Positions 8,448-17,157 are shown, counted from the first letter of the stretch. The stretch: 64,000 nt of DNA from Ancylobacter aquaticus (GCF_004339465.1 NZ_SMFY01000003.1:1-64000); one strand, 5' to 3'. The notes: a model not told the origin generated them from the sequence alone. Numbers and translations: made by a program.

Positions 8448-9929
8448 CTACCCATTGCGCACATCCACGGCGCCCGCCGCCGGCCGCAGGCCAAGCTTGC
8501 CCGGGTTCATCAGATTGCCGGGATCGATGGCGTCCTTGATGGTCTGCAACAGGCCGAGCCCCGCGCCGAGTTCGCGCGCCAGCCACGGATTGCGGAACAC
8601 GCCGACGCCGTGATGATGGGCGATGGAGCCGCCATGGTCGAGGGTGAGCGTCTGGATGGTTTCCCACAGCCGCGCATGCAGGGGCAGCGCCTGCTGCTCC
8701 TCCATCGGCGGCAGACGGATGGTCATGTATTGGCACGCGCCTTCCGGGTAGATATGCGACCAGTGCGCGCCGAAATGGATGTCCGGGAAGATGTCGCGGG
8801 CCGCTGCCGCCATGGCGGCATACATGCCGGGAATGGCCGACCAGTTGCCGGTGACCTCGATGGTGTCGTTGTAATAGCCCGCCGCCTGCCATTTCTGCGA
8901 ATAGGCGACATAGCGGTTCTCCTTCCAGTGCCGGTATGGCCCATCCGACGTTATTTCGGCGCCAAGCTCGGCGGCGAGGGCGAGGGCCATCTCCTGCTCG
9001 GCCGTCACCATCGGCTCCGATCCCGAGAACACCATCATCGCCAGTATCGGCTTGCGCTTGAAGGCCTCGATGTCGGCCGTGCGTTCCGCGCTTTCCGCCG
9101 CGTCGTAGATGCGGGCGACGGTCGGGCGAAGCTCGGCCTGCATGATGCGGCGCGCGGCTTCCCAGGCAGCGTCGAGCGAGGGAAAGGCGAGGACCACGCC
9201 GCGCTCCACTTCGGGCAGCTTCCACAGGCGCAGGGTAAGTTCGGTGATGATGCCGTAGGCGCCTTCGCTACCCACGATCAGGTCGCGGATCGACGGGCCG
9301 ACGGCGCGGCGCGCCACGGGGCGCACCTCGATCGGCGTCCCGTCCGGCAGCACGGCCTTGAGGCCAACGACGATGTCCTCGATCTTGCCGTAACGGCTCG
9401 AAGCCTGCCCGCCGCCCCGGCAGGCAGCCCAGCCGCCCACGGTGGAAATCTCAATGGATTGCGGCAGATGGCCGGTGGTGAAGCCTTCGGCGTTCAGCGC
9501 TTTCTCGAATTCCGCGCCATTCATGCCGGCCTGCACCGTCACCATCGCGTCTTGCGGGTTGATCGACAGGATCTGGTCCAGCCGGCGCAGGTCGACCATC
9601 ACTTCATGGTCAAGCGGAATGGCGCCGCCGAGCACGCCCGAGCCGTTGCCGAACGGAATGAGCTGGATGCCCTTTGCGCGAGCCAGCCGCACGACGCTCT
9701 CCACCTCGTCGGCCGTGCCGGGGCGCACCACCAGGCGGGGCACGACGCCGGCCAGCTTGCCGTGGCGCTCGCGGAAATTGGCGAAGGGCAGGCGGTCGTG
9801 GGAATAGGCGCGTCGCGCCTCGAACTCGCTGAGCGTGTTGTCGGCGCCGACGATGGCAGCGAAATCCGCTGCCAGTGCGGTGTCTATCGTGTCTGCATCT
9901 CGGGCAGCGGCGATCGCTAGGCCGGTCAT
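8448..9929 (-). CDS. FAD-linked oxidase of the VAO/PCMH family, alkyl-DHAP-synthase-like
   Basis: This is a ~493-residue flavoprotein. The PCMH FAD-binding domain covers roughly residues 50-230 (VVRPGTADEVESVV, PFGNGSGVLGG, then GGWAACRGGGQASSRYGKIED). The C-terminal part contains HHHGVG, a signature seen in alkylglycerone-phosphate synthases and related D-hydroxyacid dehydrogenases. I chose the ATG at 9929, preceded by AGAGG, over the GTG two codons earlier. It is the first gene of the operon and closest to the LacI-type operator, so it is probably a pathway oxidase rather than an ether-lipid enzyme. The true substrate is unknown. Confidence 0.85.
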   Translation of the reverse strand: MTGLAIAAARDADTIDTALAADFAAIVGADNTLSEFEARRAYSHDRLPFANFRERHGKLAGVVPRLVVRPGTADEVESVVRLARAKGIQLIPFGNGSGVLGGAIPLDHEVMVDLRRLDQILSINPQDAMVTVQAGMNGAEFEKALNAEGFTTGHLPQSIEISTVGGWAACRGGGQASSRYGKIEDIVVGLKAVLPDGTPIEVRPVARRAVGPSIRDLIVGSEGAYGIITELTLRLWKLPEVERGVVLAFPSLDAAWEAARRIMQAELRPTVARIYDAAESAERTADIEAFKRKPILAMMVFSGSEPMVTAEQEMALALAAELGAEITSDGPYRHWKENRYVAYSQKWQAAGYYNDTIEVTGNWSAIPGMYAAMAAAARDIFPDIHFGAHWSHIYPEGACQYMTIRLPPMEEQQALPLHARLWETIQTLTLDHGGSIAHHHGVGVFRNPWLARELGAGLGLLQTIKDAIDPGNLMNPGKLGLRPAAGAVDVRNG

Positions 9930-9992
9930 TGGCACCTCTCAAGACGGGAGGCACGTGGCGATGATCTCATCTGGCGTCCTCCCTTGTTCCTA

Positions 9993-10010
9993 TGAACAAT
10001 CGTTTGTTCA
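9993..10010. promoter_or_regulatory. LacI-type operator in front of the sugar operon
   Basis: The palindrome TGAACAATCGTTTGTTCA has perfect 7-bp arms (9993-9999 and 10004-10010) around a central CG, the classic LacI/GalR operator design. It lies ~65 bp upstream of the first operon gene and ~50 bp after the stop of the LacI-family gene. It is therefore the obvious binding site for that regulator. Confidence 0.8.
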
Positions 10011-10062
10011 AAACTGTCAGAGAAGCCCGTAGTCGTCAAGCGGGTAGAATCAGCCGGCAATG

Positions 10063-11094
10063 TCAGCGTGGCGCAGGGCCGGTGGAGGCGCGCGAGATCA
10101 ACGCGCCGGGAGGAAGCGGTGGCACCGCCTCGGGGCTCTCGCCATTCAGGGCGCGGATCAGCAAGGTCGCCGCGACGCTGCCCATTTCCTCGGTCGGCAT
10201 CATCACCGTGGTCAGCGCCGGGTAGAGCATGCCGGCCACGGGCGCGTCGTGCAGGCCGATCACCGAGATGTCCTCGGGGATGCGCAGTCCGGCCTCGTGT
10301 AGCACGGTCATCGCGCCGGCGGCGGACACGAGCGTGGCGGCGAGCACGGCGGTCGGGCGCTGGGGCAACAGTTCCTGCATCGCCCTGATGCCGCCCTCTG
10401 CCGTGTAGCCGGCTACGCAGAGCAGCCGAGGGTCATACACAAGGCCGGCGTCGATCAGCCCGTCGCGATAGCCTTCAAAGCGTTGGCTGGCATTGAAGCC
10501 GCCCTCGCGGCCGGAGAGATGGGCGATGCGCGTATGGCCGAGCGCGGTGAGGTGGGCGACGGCGCGCCGGGCGGCCGCGCGGCTGTCGAGGATGACGGAA
10601 AGGGCCGCGCCCGGCAGCACGCGGTTCATCAGCACATAAGGCACGCGCGCGGCGGTGAGGTCGGTGCGCAGCACCTCGTCGTCGTCAAGGCTGGCGACCA
10701 GCAGCCCGTCCACCCGGTTGGTCTGCGAGAGTTTGGCGATGGTGGTGCCGGCGGTGCCGGGCTCGCGATGCGAAATCAGCAGCGAATAGCCGAGCCGCTC
10801 TGCCGCCAGTTCTGCGCCCCGGATGGCGGATGAAAATACCGGGTTGTCGAGCTGCGGAACGAGGATTCCGATCGTATAGGTGCGCGCGGTGCGCAGGCCC
10901 CTTGCCAGCGGATTGGCGAGATATTGCAGCTCTTCGGCGACTTTCAGAATGCGGTCTCGGGTTTCCTCGCGCACGCGCTGCGTCGTCTCGCCACGAAGCA
11001 CGCGCGAAGCGGTCGACATGTCGACGCCCGCCGTGCGCGCGACATCGGCGAGCGTGACACGGGGTGCCGGGGAGGCGGCCTTGGCTTTCATCAT
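10063..11094 (-). CDS. LacI-family transcriptional regulator
   Basis: This 343-residue repressor has an N-terminal HTH (VTLADVARTAGVDMSTASRVLRG), the hinge helix segment near PLARGLRTARTYTIG, and a periplasmic-binding-like effector domain (VDGLLVASLDDD, GFNASQRFEGYRDGL). The start is one of two adjacent ATG codons; upstream codons to 11148 are open but lack LacI-like sequence. The gene is in the same direction as the sugar operon and directly upstream of its operator. Its effector should be the imported sugar or a phosphorylated product. Confidence 0.92.
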   Translation of the reverse strand: MMKAKAASPAPRVTLADVARTAGVDMSTASRVLRGETTQRVREETRDRILKVAEELQYLANPLARGLRTARTYTIGILVPQLDNPVFSSAIRGAELAAERLGYSLLISHREPGTAGTTIAKLSQTNRVDGLLVASLDDDEVLRTDLTAARVPYVLMNRVLPGAALSVILDSRAAARRAVAHLTALGHTRIAHLSGREGGFNASQRFEGYRDGLIDAGLVYDPRLLCVAGYTAEGGIRAMQELLPQRPTAVLAATLVSAAGAMTVLHEAGLRIPEDISVIGLHDAPVAGMLYPALTTVMMPTEEMGSVAATLLIRALNGESPEAVPPLPPGALISRASTGPAPR

Positions 11095-11117
11095 CTCGAA
11101 CCGGCGCACTTCACGGG

Positions 11118-11139
11118 GCGGGAAACGGAGTATTCCCGC
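11118..11139. repeat. Inverted repeat upstream of the LacI gene
   Basis: GCGGGAA and TTCCCGC (7-bp perfect arms, 8-bp spacer) lie 24 bp upstream of the LacI start codon. It could be an operator or a 5' hairpin. It does not resemble the 9993 operator. Confidence 0.3.
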
Positions 11140-11271
11140 GCAACGCACTTTAGCATTCGCGGGGCCGACTGTGTGCGGCGTGGAGTGCGTGCCGGGTGCA
11201 AGCCTCCTCCATTGTTCGGCGCTCGCGGCAGATGATGCAGAGCTTCGTCCTGCCGAACTTTCCCGTTCTTG

Positions 11272-12249
11272 CTAGGGAATGATGAGGATCGCTCCCTTGA
11301 CCCGGCGCTCCTCGGCCGCGCGGTGAGCCTCGGCGATGTGGTCGAGCCGGAACCGGGCCCCGATATCGGCCTTTACATGACCGTTCGCGATGGCGTCGAA
11401 GAGATCGGCCGCGTTCGCGCGGAAGGTCGCCGGGTCCGCGTTATGAGGGAACACGGAGGGGCGCGTCAGGAACAGGCAGCCCTTTTTGTTCAGCACTTCC
11501 GGGTCGATGGAAGGGGCCTTGCCCGACGAGGCTCCATAGCTGACCACGAGACCGAACGGCACCGCGCAATCGAGCGAGCGCAGCAGCGTATCCTTGCCAA
11601 CAGCGTCATAAACGACGCGGGCCTTCTTTCCGGCGGCGGCCAGGAATGCCTCGGGCCATTGCGGATCGTTAAGGTCGAGCACCTCCCTGCATCCGGCCGC
11701 GAGCGCCGTCTCTCGCTTTTCCGGCGAGCCTGTCGTGCCGAAGACGATTGCGCCCAGCGCCGTGGCCCAGCGCGTCAGGATCTGGCCGACCCCGCCGGCG
11801 GCGGAATGGACGAGCACCACGTCTCCGGGTTCGACCTTATGGGTCTTGCGCACCAGATACTGCGCGGTCATGCCCTTGAACAGCAGCGTCGCCGCCATGT
11901 CGTCGCTGACGCTGTCGGGGAGTGCGACCAGCTTGTCGGCGGCGACATTGCGGCGCTCCGAATAGGCCCCGACGCCGGCGTTCATATACGCGACACGCGC
12001 GCCAACCTCGGGCTCGCGGACCCCCTCGCCGACGGCTTCCACCACGCCTGCCGCCTCGAAGCCGAGCCCGGTGGGCAGCGGCAGCGGGTAAATGCCCTTG
12101 CGCTGATAGATGTCGATGAAGTTGAAGCCGATCGCCGTGTGGCGGATCTGGACCTCACCGGCAGCGGGCGGGGCGATCTCCCGCTGCACGAGCTTGAGGA
12201 CGTCGGGGGCCCCGAACTCGGCCAATTCGACGATACGGCTTGTCGTCAT
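11272..12249 (-). CDS. NADPH:quinone oxidoreductase (zinc-free MDR family)
   Basis: This 325-residue medium-chain reductase has the GroES-like N-terminal half (GFNFIDIYQRKG, LGFEAAGVVEAVG) and a Rossmann domain with SAAGGVGQI near residue 150. It lacks the catalytic-zinc Cys/His set of alcohol dehydrogenases, as expected for quinone reductases (Qor type). The ATG at 12249 has a GGAGG site 9 bases upstream, so the longer open frame that runs antisense through the ArsR gene is not used. It is transcribed divergently from the ArsR gene and is its likely target. Confidence 0.92.
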   Translation of the reverse strand: MTTSRIVELAEFGAPDVLKLVQREIAPPAAGEVQIRHTAIGFNFIDIYQRKGIYPLPLPTGLGFEAAGVVEAVGEGVREPEVGARVAYMNAGVGAYSERRNVAADKLVALPDSVSDDMAATLLFKGMTAQYLVRKTHKVEPGDVVLVHSAAGGVGQILTRWATALGAIVFGTTGSPEKRETALAAGCREVLDLNDPQWPEAFLAAAGKKARVVYDAVGKDTLLRSLDCAVPFGLVVSYGASSGKAPSIDPEVLNKKGCLFLTRPSVFPHNADPATFRANAADLFDAIANGHVKADIGARFRLDHIAEAHRAAEERRVKGAILIIP

Positions 12250-12292
12250 GATCAATGTCCTCCCATAGGCGGGGACGATCTGATGCACAGCC

Positions 12293-12318
12293 CGAGGTAC
12301 GATGCAATCCATACCTCG
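12293..12318. promoter_or_regulatory. Palindrome between the quinone reductase and ArsR genes
   Basis: CGAGGTA (12293-12299) and TACCTCG (12312-12318) form a perfect 7-bp inverted repeat separated by 12 bp in the 88-bp divergent intergenic region. Its arm spacing suits a dimeric winged-helix repressor, so it is a candidate ArsR operator. Confidence 0.55.
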
Positions 12319-12337
12319 ACGAGAACGGAGCGAAGAG

Positions 12338-12691
12338 ATGCCCGACGAAAACGGCCACCCCGACGTCGGCGAGATGGAGCTCGGCGCGATCTTCGCGGCG
12401 CTCGCCGATCCGGTGCGCCGGAAGGTCGTGCTCGCGCTGGCGGCCGATGGCGGCTGCATCCGCCATTGCAGCGCGTTCGATCTGCCCGTCACCAAGGCGA
12501 CCCGAACGCACCATTTCCGCGTCCTGCGTGAATCCGGGCTCATTCGGCAGGTCGATCTCGGCAACAGCCGCACCAATCAGCTGCGCTGGTCGGATCTCGA
12601 AGCGCGCTTTCCCGATCTCCTGCGTCTGCTCGTCTGTGAGGCCGCAGCCGAGAGGTCGAAGGCGAAAGGCGGCGTGGTGCCAGGTGCGTGA
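12338..12691 (+). CDS. ArsR-family winged-helix regulator
   Basis: This 117-residue regulator has a helix-turn-helix around residues 25-75 (FAALADPVRRKVVLALA, then THHFRVLRESGLIRQ). The central sequence has the two cysteines CIRHC, but not the ELCVCDL metal site of ArsR/SmtB sensors, so metal sensing is not established. The ATG at 12338 is favoured by GGAG and AAGAG just upstream; an ATG 12 codons earlier is also open. It lies divergent to the quinone reductase gene and probably represses it. Confidence 0.86.
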   Translation: MPDENGHPDVGEMELGAIFAALADPVRRKVVLALAADGGCIRHCSAFDLPVTKATRTHHFRVLRESGLIRQVDLGNSRTNQLRWSDLEARFPDLLRLLVCEAAAERSKAKGGVVPGA

Positions 12692-12711
12692 GGGCGTTTC
12701 AGCACCGGCCT

Positions 12712-13722
12712 TCAATCTGCCAGACGCGTCGGATCGACTTTCAGCGTGACGACGAGCCCATCTTTCTTCCAGTCATAGGCGATGGAGCCGCGCAGGTGTC
12801 CCGCGACGCTGCGCGCCAAAAGCTTGCTTCCGTAGCCGCGAACGACAGAGGGCTCTTCTACCTCCGGCCCTCCGGTTTCGGTCCAGACGACCGTGACGGC
12901 TTCGTCGCGTGCGGAGCAGGAGATATCGAGCGTGCCGGTATCGACCGACAGGGCGCCATATTTAAGCGAGTTGGTTGCCAGTTCATGGACAACGAGCGCC
13001 AGGATCGTCGTCGACGATTCACCGACGCTCATTCTTGGGACCGAGACCCGTATCCGGCCACTGAAAGCGCCCAGATCGTCATAGGGCGCCAGCAAGACCG
13101 TCAGCAAATCGCCGAGAAGCGCCGAGGCCGCCACGGTCTGGCCGGGCACCGGCCGCACCAGATCATGCGCACGCCCCAGCGCCGTCAATCGCTGGGTCAG
13201 TTCGCGGGCCATGTCATCTGTGGTCGAGGTCGAGCGCGAGGTGATGGCCGTAAGGCCGGAGGCTATCGTGAGCAGATTCTTGACGCGGTGGCTCATCTCG
13301 CCCGCCAGAAGCTCGCGGCCCTCTTCGGCCTGTTTGCGACCCGTGACGTCAATGAAAATGCCGAACATGATCCGTTGGACCATGCCGACGTCGTCGCCCT
13401 GACCGCGCGCGGAAATCCACTTCAACTCCTCGCCGAGCATGATGCGGAAGTCGATTTCGTATGGACCGACAATCGAACGTGTCGCGTTGAAGGCGGCGCG
13501 CACGCGGTCGCGGTCGGCGGGATGGATATGCGCGGACAGGTCTTCAAACTTCACGTCCGTGTTGCGCGGGATGCCCCACAGATCATAGGCGCCGTCATCC
13601 ATGGCCAGCGCGTCCGTATCCACGTTCCAGGACCAGAGCGTGACTCCCGCCGCCTCGATCGCACGGACGAGATTTTTCGGCTCCCAAAGAAGCGGCTTCA
13701 ATTGTTCTGCTGTGGCGGCCAT
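12712..13722 (-). CDS. HWE-family sensor histidine kinase with PAS domain
   Basis: This 336-residue soluble kinase has a PAS domain at about residues 15-135 (SWNVDTDALAMDD, then FIDVTGRKQAEE). An HWE dimerisation/phosphoacceptor region follows, with EMSHRVKNLL, whose His is the phosphorylation site. The ATPase part has VHELATNSLKYGAL and WTETGGP, the latter carrying the W-x-E of the HWE family. Such kinases are typical of alphaproteobacteria and often feed the general stress response. No transmembrane segment or adjacent response regulator is visible. It converges on the ArsR gene with 20 bp between stops. Confidence 0.92.
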   Translation of the reverse strand: MAATAEQLKPLLWEPKNLVRAIEAAGVTLWSWNVDTDALAMDDGAYDLWGIPRNTDVKFEDLSAHIHPADRDRVRAAFNATRSIVGPYEIDFRIMLGEELKWISARGQGDDVGMVQRIMFGIFIDVTGRKQAEEGRELLAGEMSHRVKNLLTIASGLTAITSRSTSTTDDMARELTQRLTALGRAHDLVRPVPGQTVAASALLGDLLTVLLAPYDDLGAFSGRIRVSVPRMSVGESSTTILALVVHELATNSLKYGALSVDTGTLDISCSARDEAVTVVWTETGGPEVEEPSVVRGYGSKLLARSVAGHLRGSIAYDWKKDGLVVTLKVDPTRLAD

Positions 13723-14257
13723 GGGTCCCTTGAGTGTGACGAGCCCAAAGATTGATTGAAAACGGGCGCTTTACGACCGGAGTGTGGCCTGGGCTCTCCA
13801 TACCATAACGGCTCCCCTGCCAGCGCCAAAATCGGGCATATGCGCCCCCTCGTCTCCATTCCAGATCTATCGTCAGACGTCGTGACCAGCTTTCCGGCAG
13901 AGGTCGAGAAGGATTGGAGGCTACCCGGGTGGTTTCTGAAGACGTGCCTCGGCGGCAGCGGAGACCACGACGTCTTCTCCCTCACGCTCGAATTTCAGGA
14001 TGCGAGGGGTCTGGGTGCCGGTAGAGGGCCAGACAAGGTTCGACGAAGCGGACGACGCCACTTCGTGAGATGACGTCGAGATCAGGCCGCGCAACAGGCG
14101 TTGACGGACGGTTCCGGCCGCCGGCCGCGCCGGCAGCCTTGGCGCACCGAAAAGGCGTTCAGTCACGCGGTTGATTGTTGAGCAACGAACGGCCAGAGTG
14201 AGCGTTATCTAGCGGTGGGCAACATGGCACATCGCTTCAGTTTGGAAGGTCTCGTCG
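13723..14257. other. Intergenic region, no supported gene
   Basis: About 535 bp between the divergent kinase and exported-protein genes. Open frames of 80-105 codons exist on both strands but show no recognisable protein sequence and no good ribosome sites. It should contain both divergent promoters. I see no RNA gene or clear palindrome. Confidence 0.5.
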
Positions 14258-14692
14258 ATGAACGTCCTGTCGGTACTAAGGGTTGGGCTCCTCGCTTTGG
14301 CAACGCTCATCGGCGGAATATCGATGGCAAGTGCCGCTGACGGCACCATCAGCATCCGCATCGTGAAGGCAGGGTTCGTGATCGGCGGATCAGCCGGAGA
14401 CGGCGTGCTGACCTTCCAGGGCCGCAAATATCCGCTCTCGGTCGGGGGGCTTAGCTACGGCTTCACCTTCGGCGCTTCGGAGACGCGGTTTCATGGAACG
14501 GTCAAAAACATCCGACGGCCGTCTGACGTTTCTGGGGTCTATGCACAGGGCGGTGCTGGCGCCGCCTTTGGAAAGGGCGCGCAAGTCGTCGTCCTGACGA
14601 ACCAGAGCGGCGCCATCCTGGAGTTGAGCGGCGAGCAAAAGGGCGTCATCGTCAGCCTTGATTTGAGCGGGCTGGCCTTGTCGCTGAAGTGA
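14258..14692 (+). CDS. Small exported protein of unknown function
   Basis: This 144-residue protein has a Sec signal peptide (about residues 1-27, ending MASAAD) and a mature part rich in Gly and beta-strand pattern (GKYPLSVGG-like GRKYPLSVGGLSYGF, RRPSDVSGVYAQGG, GVIVSLDLSGLALSLK). It resembles the general pattern of DUF1134/EipA-like envelope proteins of alphaproteobacteria, but that link is by eye only. GGAAGG lies 8 bases before the ATG. It stands alone, closed by a strong terminator at 14805-14845. Confidence 0.75.
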   Translation: MNVLSVLRVGLLALATLIGGISMASAADGTISIRIVKAGFVIGGSAGDGVLTFQGRKYPLSVGGLSYGFTFGASETRFHGTVKNIRRPSDVSGVYAQGGAGAAFGKGAQVVVLTNQSGAILELSGEQKGVIVSLDLSGLALSLK

Positions 14693-14804
14693 GGATTTCG
14701 ATGGAATGCGGGCGCGCTCGATAAACGCGGCGCGCGCCTCCATAAGCCCAGCGATATCGCCTGCCGGTCGGCTGTGCCGGGCGCACGCGGCGCCAGATGG
14801 CGAG

Positions 14805-14845
14805 AAAAAGGGGTGATGTGCTGACGTCGCACATCACCCCTTTTT
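14805..14845. terminator. Strong bidirectional terminator
   Basis: Sixteen-base perfect arms, AAAAAGGGGTGATGTG and CACATCACCCCTTTTT, flank a 9-base loop. A runs on one side and T runs on the other allow termination in both directions. It lies 110 bp after the exported-protein gene. Confidence 0.93.
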
Positions 14846-14946
14846 CGCAGGCGCTGTCCTCGATGTGTCGAGATAGTCCGCGAACGCTTGGATCATAAGC
14901 ACGCGCCGATCAAGGGCTGGTGGCAGACTGTCCGCTATTCAGGACT

Positions 14947-15132
14947 TCAAACTAAAGCGGACATGTCGCCGATGATTGGCCGAGGTCGAATCTGACCCGG
15001 CGTTGAGGTTCGGAACGTCTGCTTTCCGCACGTGGTGGCCCAAGGCAATCGCGGCCCAGCATCCCGGTTCTGTTCCGCGAAGGCCTGGTAGATTTCCTGC
15101 TGGAACCCGACAATGTGCTCCCAGAAGGCCAT
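14947..15132 (-). pseudogene. Possible truncated start of a membrane transporter gene
   Basis: Two bases after the YqaA stop, an ATG opens a 61-codon frame beginning MAFWEHIVGFQQEIYQAF. That start looks like the short amphipathic N-terminus of NicO-type nickel/cobalt transporters, but after ~25 codons the sequence becomes unrelated and enters a repeat-like stretch. I take it as the 5' stub of a gene lost by deletion. The family guess is weak. Confidence 0.25.
14953..14969. repeat. Dispersed repeat fragment (copy 1)
   Basis: TAAAGCGGACATGTCGC is nearly identical to CAAAGCGGACATATCGC at 58736-58752, the end of a longer repeat found twice near 56.5 and 58.7 kb. It marks a deletion scar downstream of the YqaA gene. 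Confidence 0.5.
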
Positions 15133-15134
15133 GA

Positions 15135-15572
15135 TCAGCCCAGCCCAAGTGTGACGGCGGCAAGAGCGACATAGCGCGCGACCTTGGCCAGCGTCACGAG
15201 GATGAGGAAGATCGGCAGCGGCTCGCGCAGCACCCCGGCAATGACGGTCAACGGATCGCCGATAACAGGCGCCCAGCTGAGAAGCAGGGACCATTTGCCG
15301 TAGCGACGGTACCAGGCCTCCGCGCGCGCCAATGCCGCGGGCTTGACGGGAAACCAACTCTGGTGCCGAAACCGGTGAATGCCGCGCCCGAGCAGCCAGT
15401 TGATGACCGACCCCAGAACATTGCCGAGGCTCGCCACCCCTACCAGCGCCCACGCCGGATAGTCGGTCGTCAGCAGCAGCCCGACCAGGACGGCTTCGGA
15501 TTGCATCGGCAGGATGGTGGCAGCGATCAGCGCGGAGAAGAAGAGGCCGGCATAGGCCGCAAGCTCGGTCAT
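15135..15572 (-). CDS. YqaA-type small inner-membrane protein (DedA/VTT-related)
   Basis: This 145-residue protein has four to five hydrophobic segments and the SNARE-associated/VTT pattern of YqaA proteins (SLGNVLGSVINWLLGRG, then KWSLLLSWAPVIGDPLTVIAGVLR). Length matches YqaA, so it appears intact although both neighbours are broken. The ATG at 15572 is preferred because it fits the family N-terminus. VTT proteins are thought to move lipids or affect membrane homeostasis; the role of YqaA itself is not known. Its place beside nreB and rcnA remnants suggests a former metal-resistance operon. Confidence 0.85.
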   Translation of the reverse strand: MTELAAYAGLFFSALIAATILPMQSEAVLVGLLLTTDYPAWALVGVASLGNVLGSVINWLLGRGIHRFRHQSWFPVKPAALARAEAWYRRYGKWSLLLSWAPVIGDPLTVIAGVLREPLPIFLILVTLAKVARYVALAAVTLGLG

Positions 15573-15597
15573 GATCGGTAGCCATCGGCAGGCGCCA

Positions 15598-16335
15598 TCA
15601 TGTGCGCGGCCATTCAGGGTGATGGCTGTCGATGACGAAGGCATGCCTGTGAGCGTGGCCGCCGGCGAGATTCAGCGCCAGAAGACCGCGCAGGCGCGGC
15701 GTTGCCAGATAGATGCGCATGCCGCGCGTGGTCCGGTCATAAATGCCCCGCTTCTCTCCCGCCTGCGGGCTCGGCAGGGCCACCGAGACGACGAGGGCCG
15801 CTGAAGCCAGAAAGCCGACGACGGTGCCGGCGAACAGGCTGTGAAAGCTGATCAGCGTGAGCAGGGCGGCGGCCAGCATAGGGCTGACCAGGCTTTCGAG
15901 ATCATAGGCGAGACGGGAAAGCGAGAGCGCACGGGTATAGTCACGCTCATCCGGCAGGACATCGGGGATGGTCGCCTGGAAGGTCGGCGTGAATCCGGCG
16001 GACGCCGACTGGAGCACGAAGATCAGCATATAGACCTGCCAGATCTCGCTCACGAAGGGCAGCAGCAGCGCGACGGCGGCACGAACCAGATCCAGCGAGA
16101 CCAGCAGGGTCCGTCGCGGCAGCCGCTCGGCAAAGGCGGCGGCGACCGGTGCGACGCCGACATAGGCGATCATCTTGATGGCGAACGCGGTGCCGAGCAC
16201 GACGCCGGCGTCGGCGCCCGCAAGGTCAAAGGCGAGAAGGCCAAGGGCCACCGTCGCCAGCCCGGTGCCGATCAGGGCAATGACTTGCGCGAGGAACAGG
16301 TGCCGGTATGTCCGGTTCGTCAGGACAGCGAGCAT
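15598..16335 (-). pseudogene. NreB-like MFS exporter, C-terminal half missing
   Basis: This 245-residue frame encodes the first six-helix half of a major-facilitator protein (LFLAQVIALIGTGLATVALG, then PTFQATIPDVLPDERDYTRALSLSRLAYDLE), which resembles nickel-resistance exporters of the NreB type. Homology stops at LRGLLALNLA and is followed by an unrelated 20-residue tail, where the second half should begin. Normal length is near 400 residues. A deletion has fused it to the front of the YqaA gene. It is unlikely to transport anything alone. Confidence 0.75.
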
Positions 16336-16338
16336 GTT

Positions 16339-17157
16339 TCACCCGGCTGGCATGTTGGATGCGAGCGCCATGATACCTGTCCATCCGTGCCAGCCGACAT
16401 AAAGGCCGACGGCGATCAGTAGCATGCTGGAGAAGTAAGGCGCGCGGCGCGCGAAGGTGGAAAACCAGGTGAAGCGCTTGGTGGCGTGTTGCACGCTCAG
16501 TGCCGCCGCCGCGCCGACCCCCACCAGTGTGAGGGCGAGACCGATCGAGAAGCACAGCACCAGCCCGAAGCCGAGGGTGAACTCCTTGAGCTGGAGGCAC
16601 AGCAGCAGCACGGTGATGGCCGCCGGACAGGGAATGAGGCCGCCGGTCAGGCCGAACAACACGATCTGCCAGGTTGTCACCTTGCGGTCGGCGAAGCGCT
16701 TGCGGATGTCGTTGGCGTGGGCCAGCTCATGGGCGTCCTGGTAGCCATCGGTGCCGACCTTTAGCCCGCGCATTTCCTCGTGCAGATGATCGTGGCCCTC
16801 GGTGCTCTTGAGGAACGACACGTCGAAATCGTGCGAGTGGTTGCCGTGACCGAGCGGGATGCGGGTCATAAAGTCGATCGGCATCGGCACGGTCTCAATG
16901 CTCTCGATGAAGCCGTCGCGCTCCTTGAAGCTGAATGTCTGGCTGGTGCCATTCGCACGTTCCGTGGTGATCGCCACCTCCCCCGCCGCCCACGGCTTGC
17001 CGCGCTCGGGGCGGAAGCGCCAATGTGCCATGCCGCCGTGGCCGTGCAGCTCCAGCTTATGAAGGCCGTGGCCGGTGTCGATCAGACGAAGCTGAGCCGG
17101 CTCATGGTCGTGGTCTTGGCCGTGTTGATCATGCGAATGCCCGTGATCACCATGCAA
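16339..17157 (-). pseudogene. rcnA-like nickel/cobalt efflux gene, 5' truncated
   Basis: The frame encodes ~272 residues of a NicO/RcnA nickel-cobalt exporter: a His-rich stretch (HGDHGHSHDQHGQDHDH), a soluble domain, and three C-terminal membrane segments with GLTGGLIPCPAAI. The N-terminal three helices with the HGxxPGH-type metal motif are missing. An in-frame TGA lies five codons upstream of the first possible start (TTG), immediately beside the nrsF stop. Recombination at about 17170 removed the 5' half. It is contiguous with the NreB-like remnant, 3 bp apart. Confidence 0.78.

Noticed and set aside
13756-14166. Open frames on both strands between the HWE kinase and exported protein
   Set aside because: No family resemblance, poor start context, and mutual overlap; treated as intergenic.
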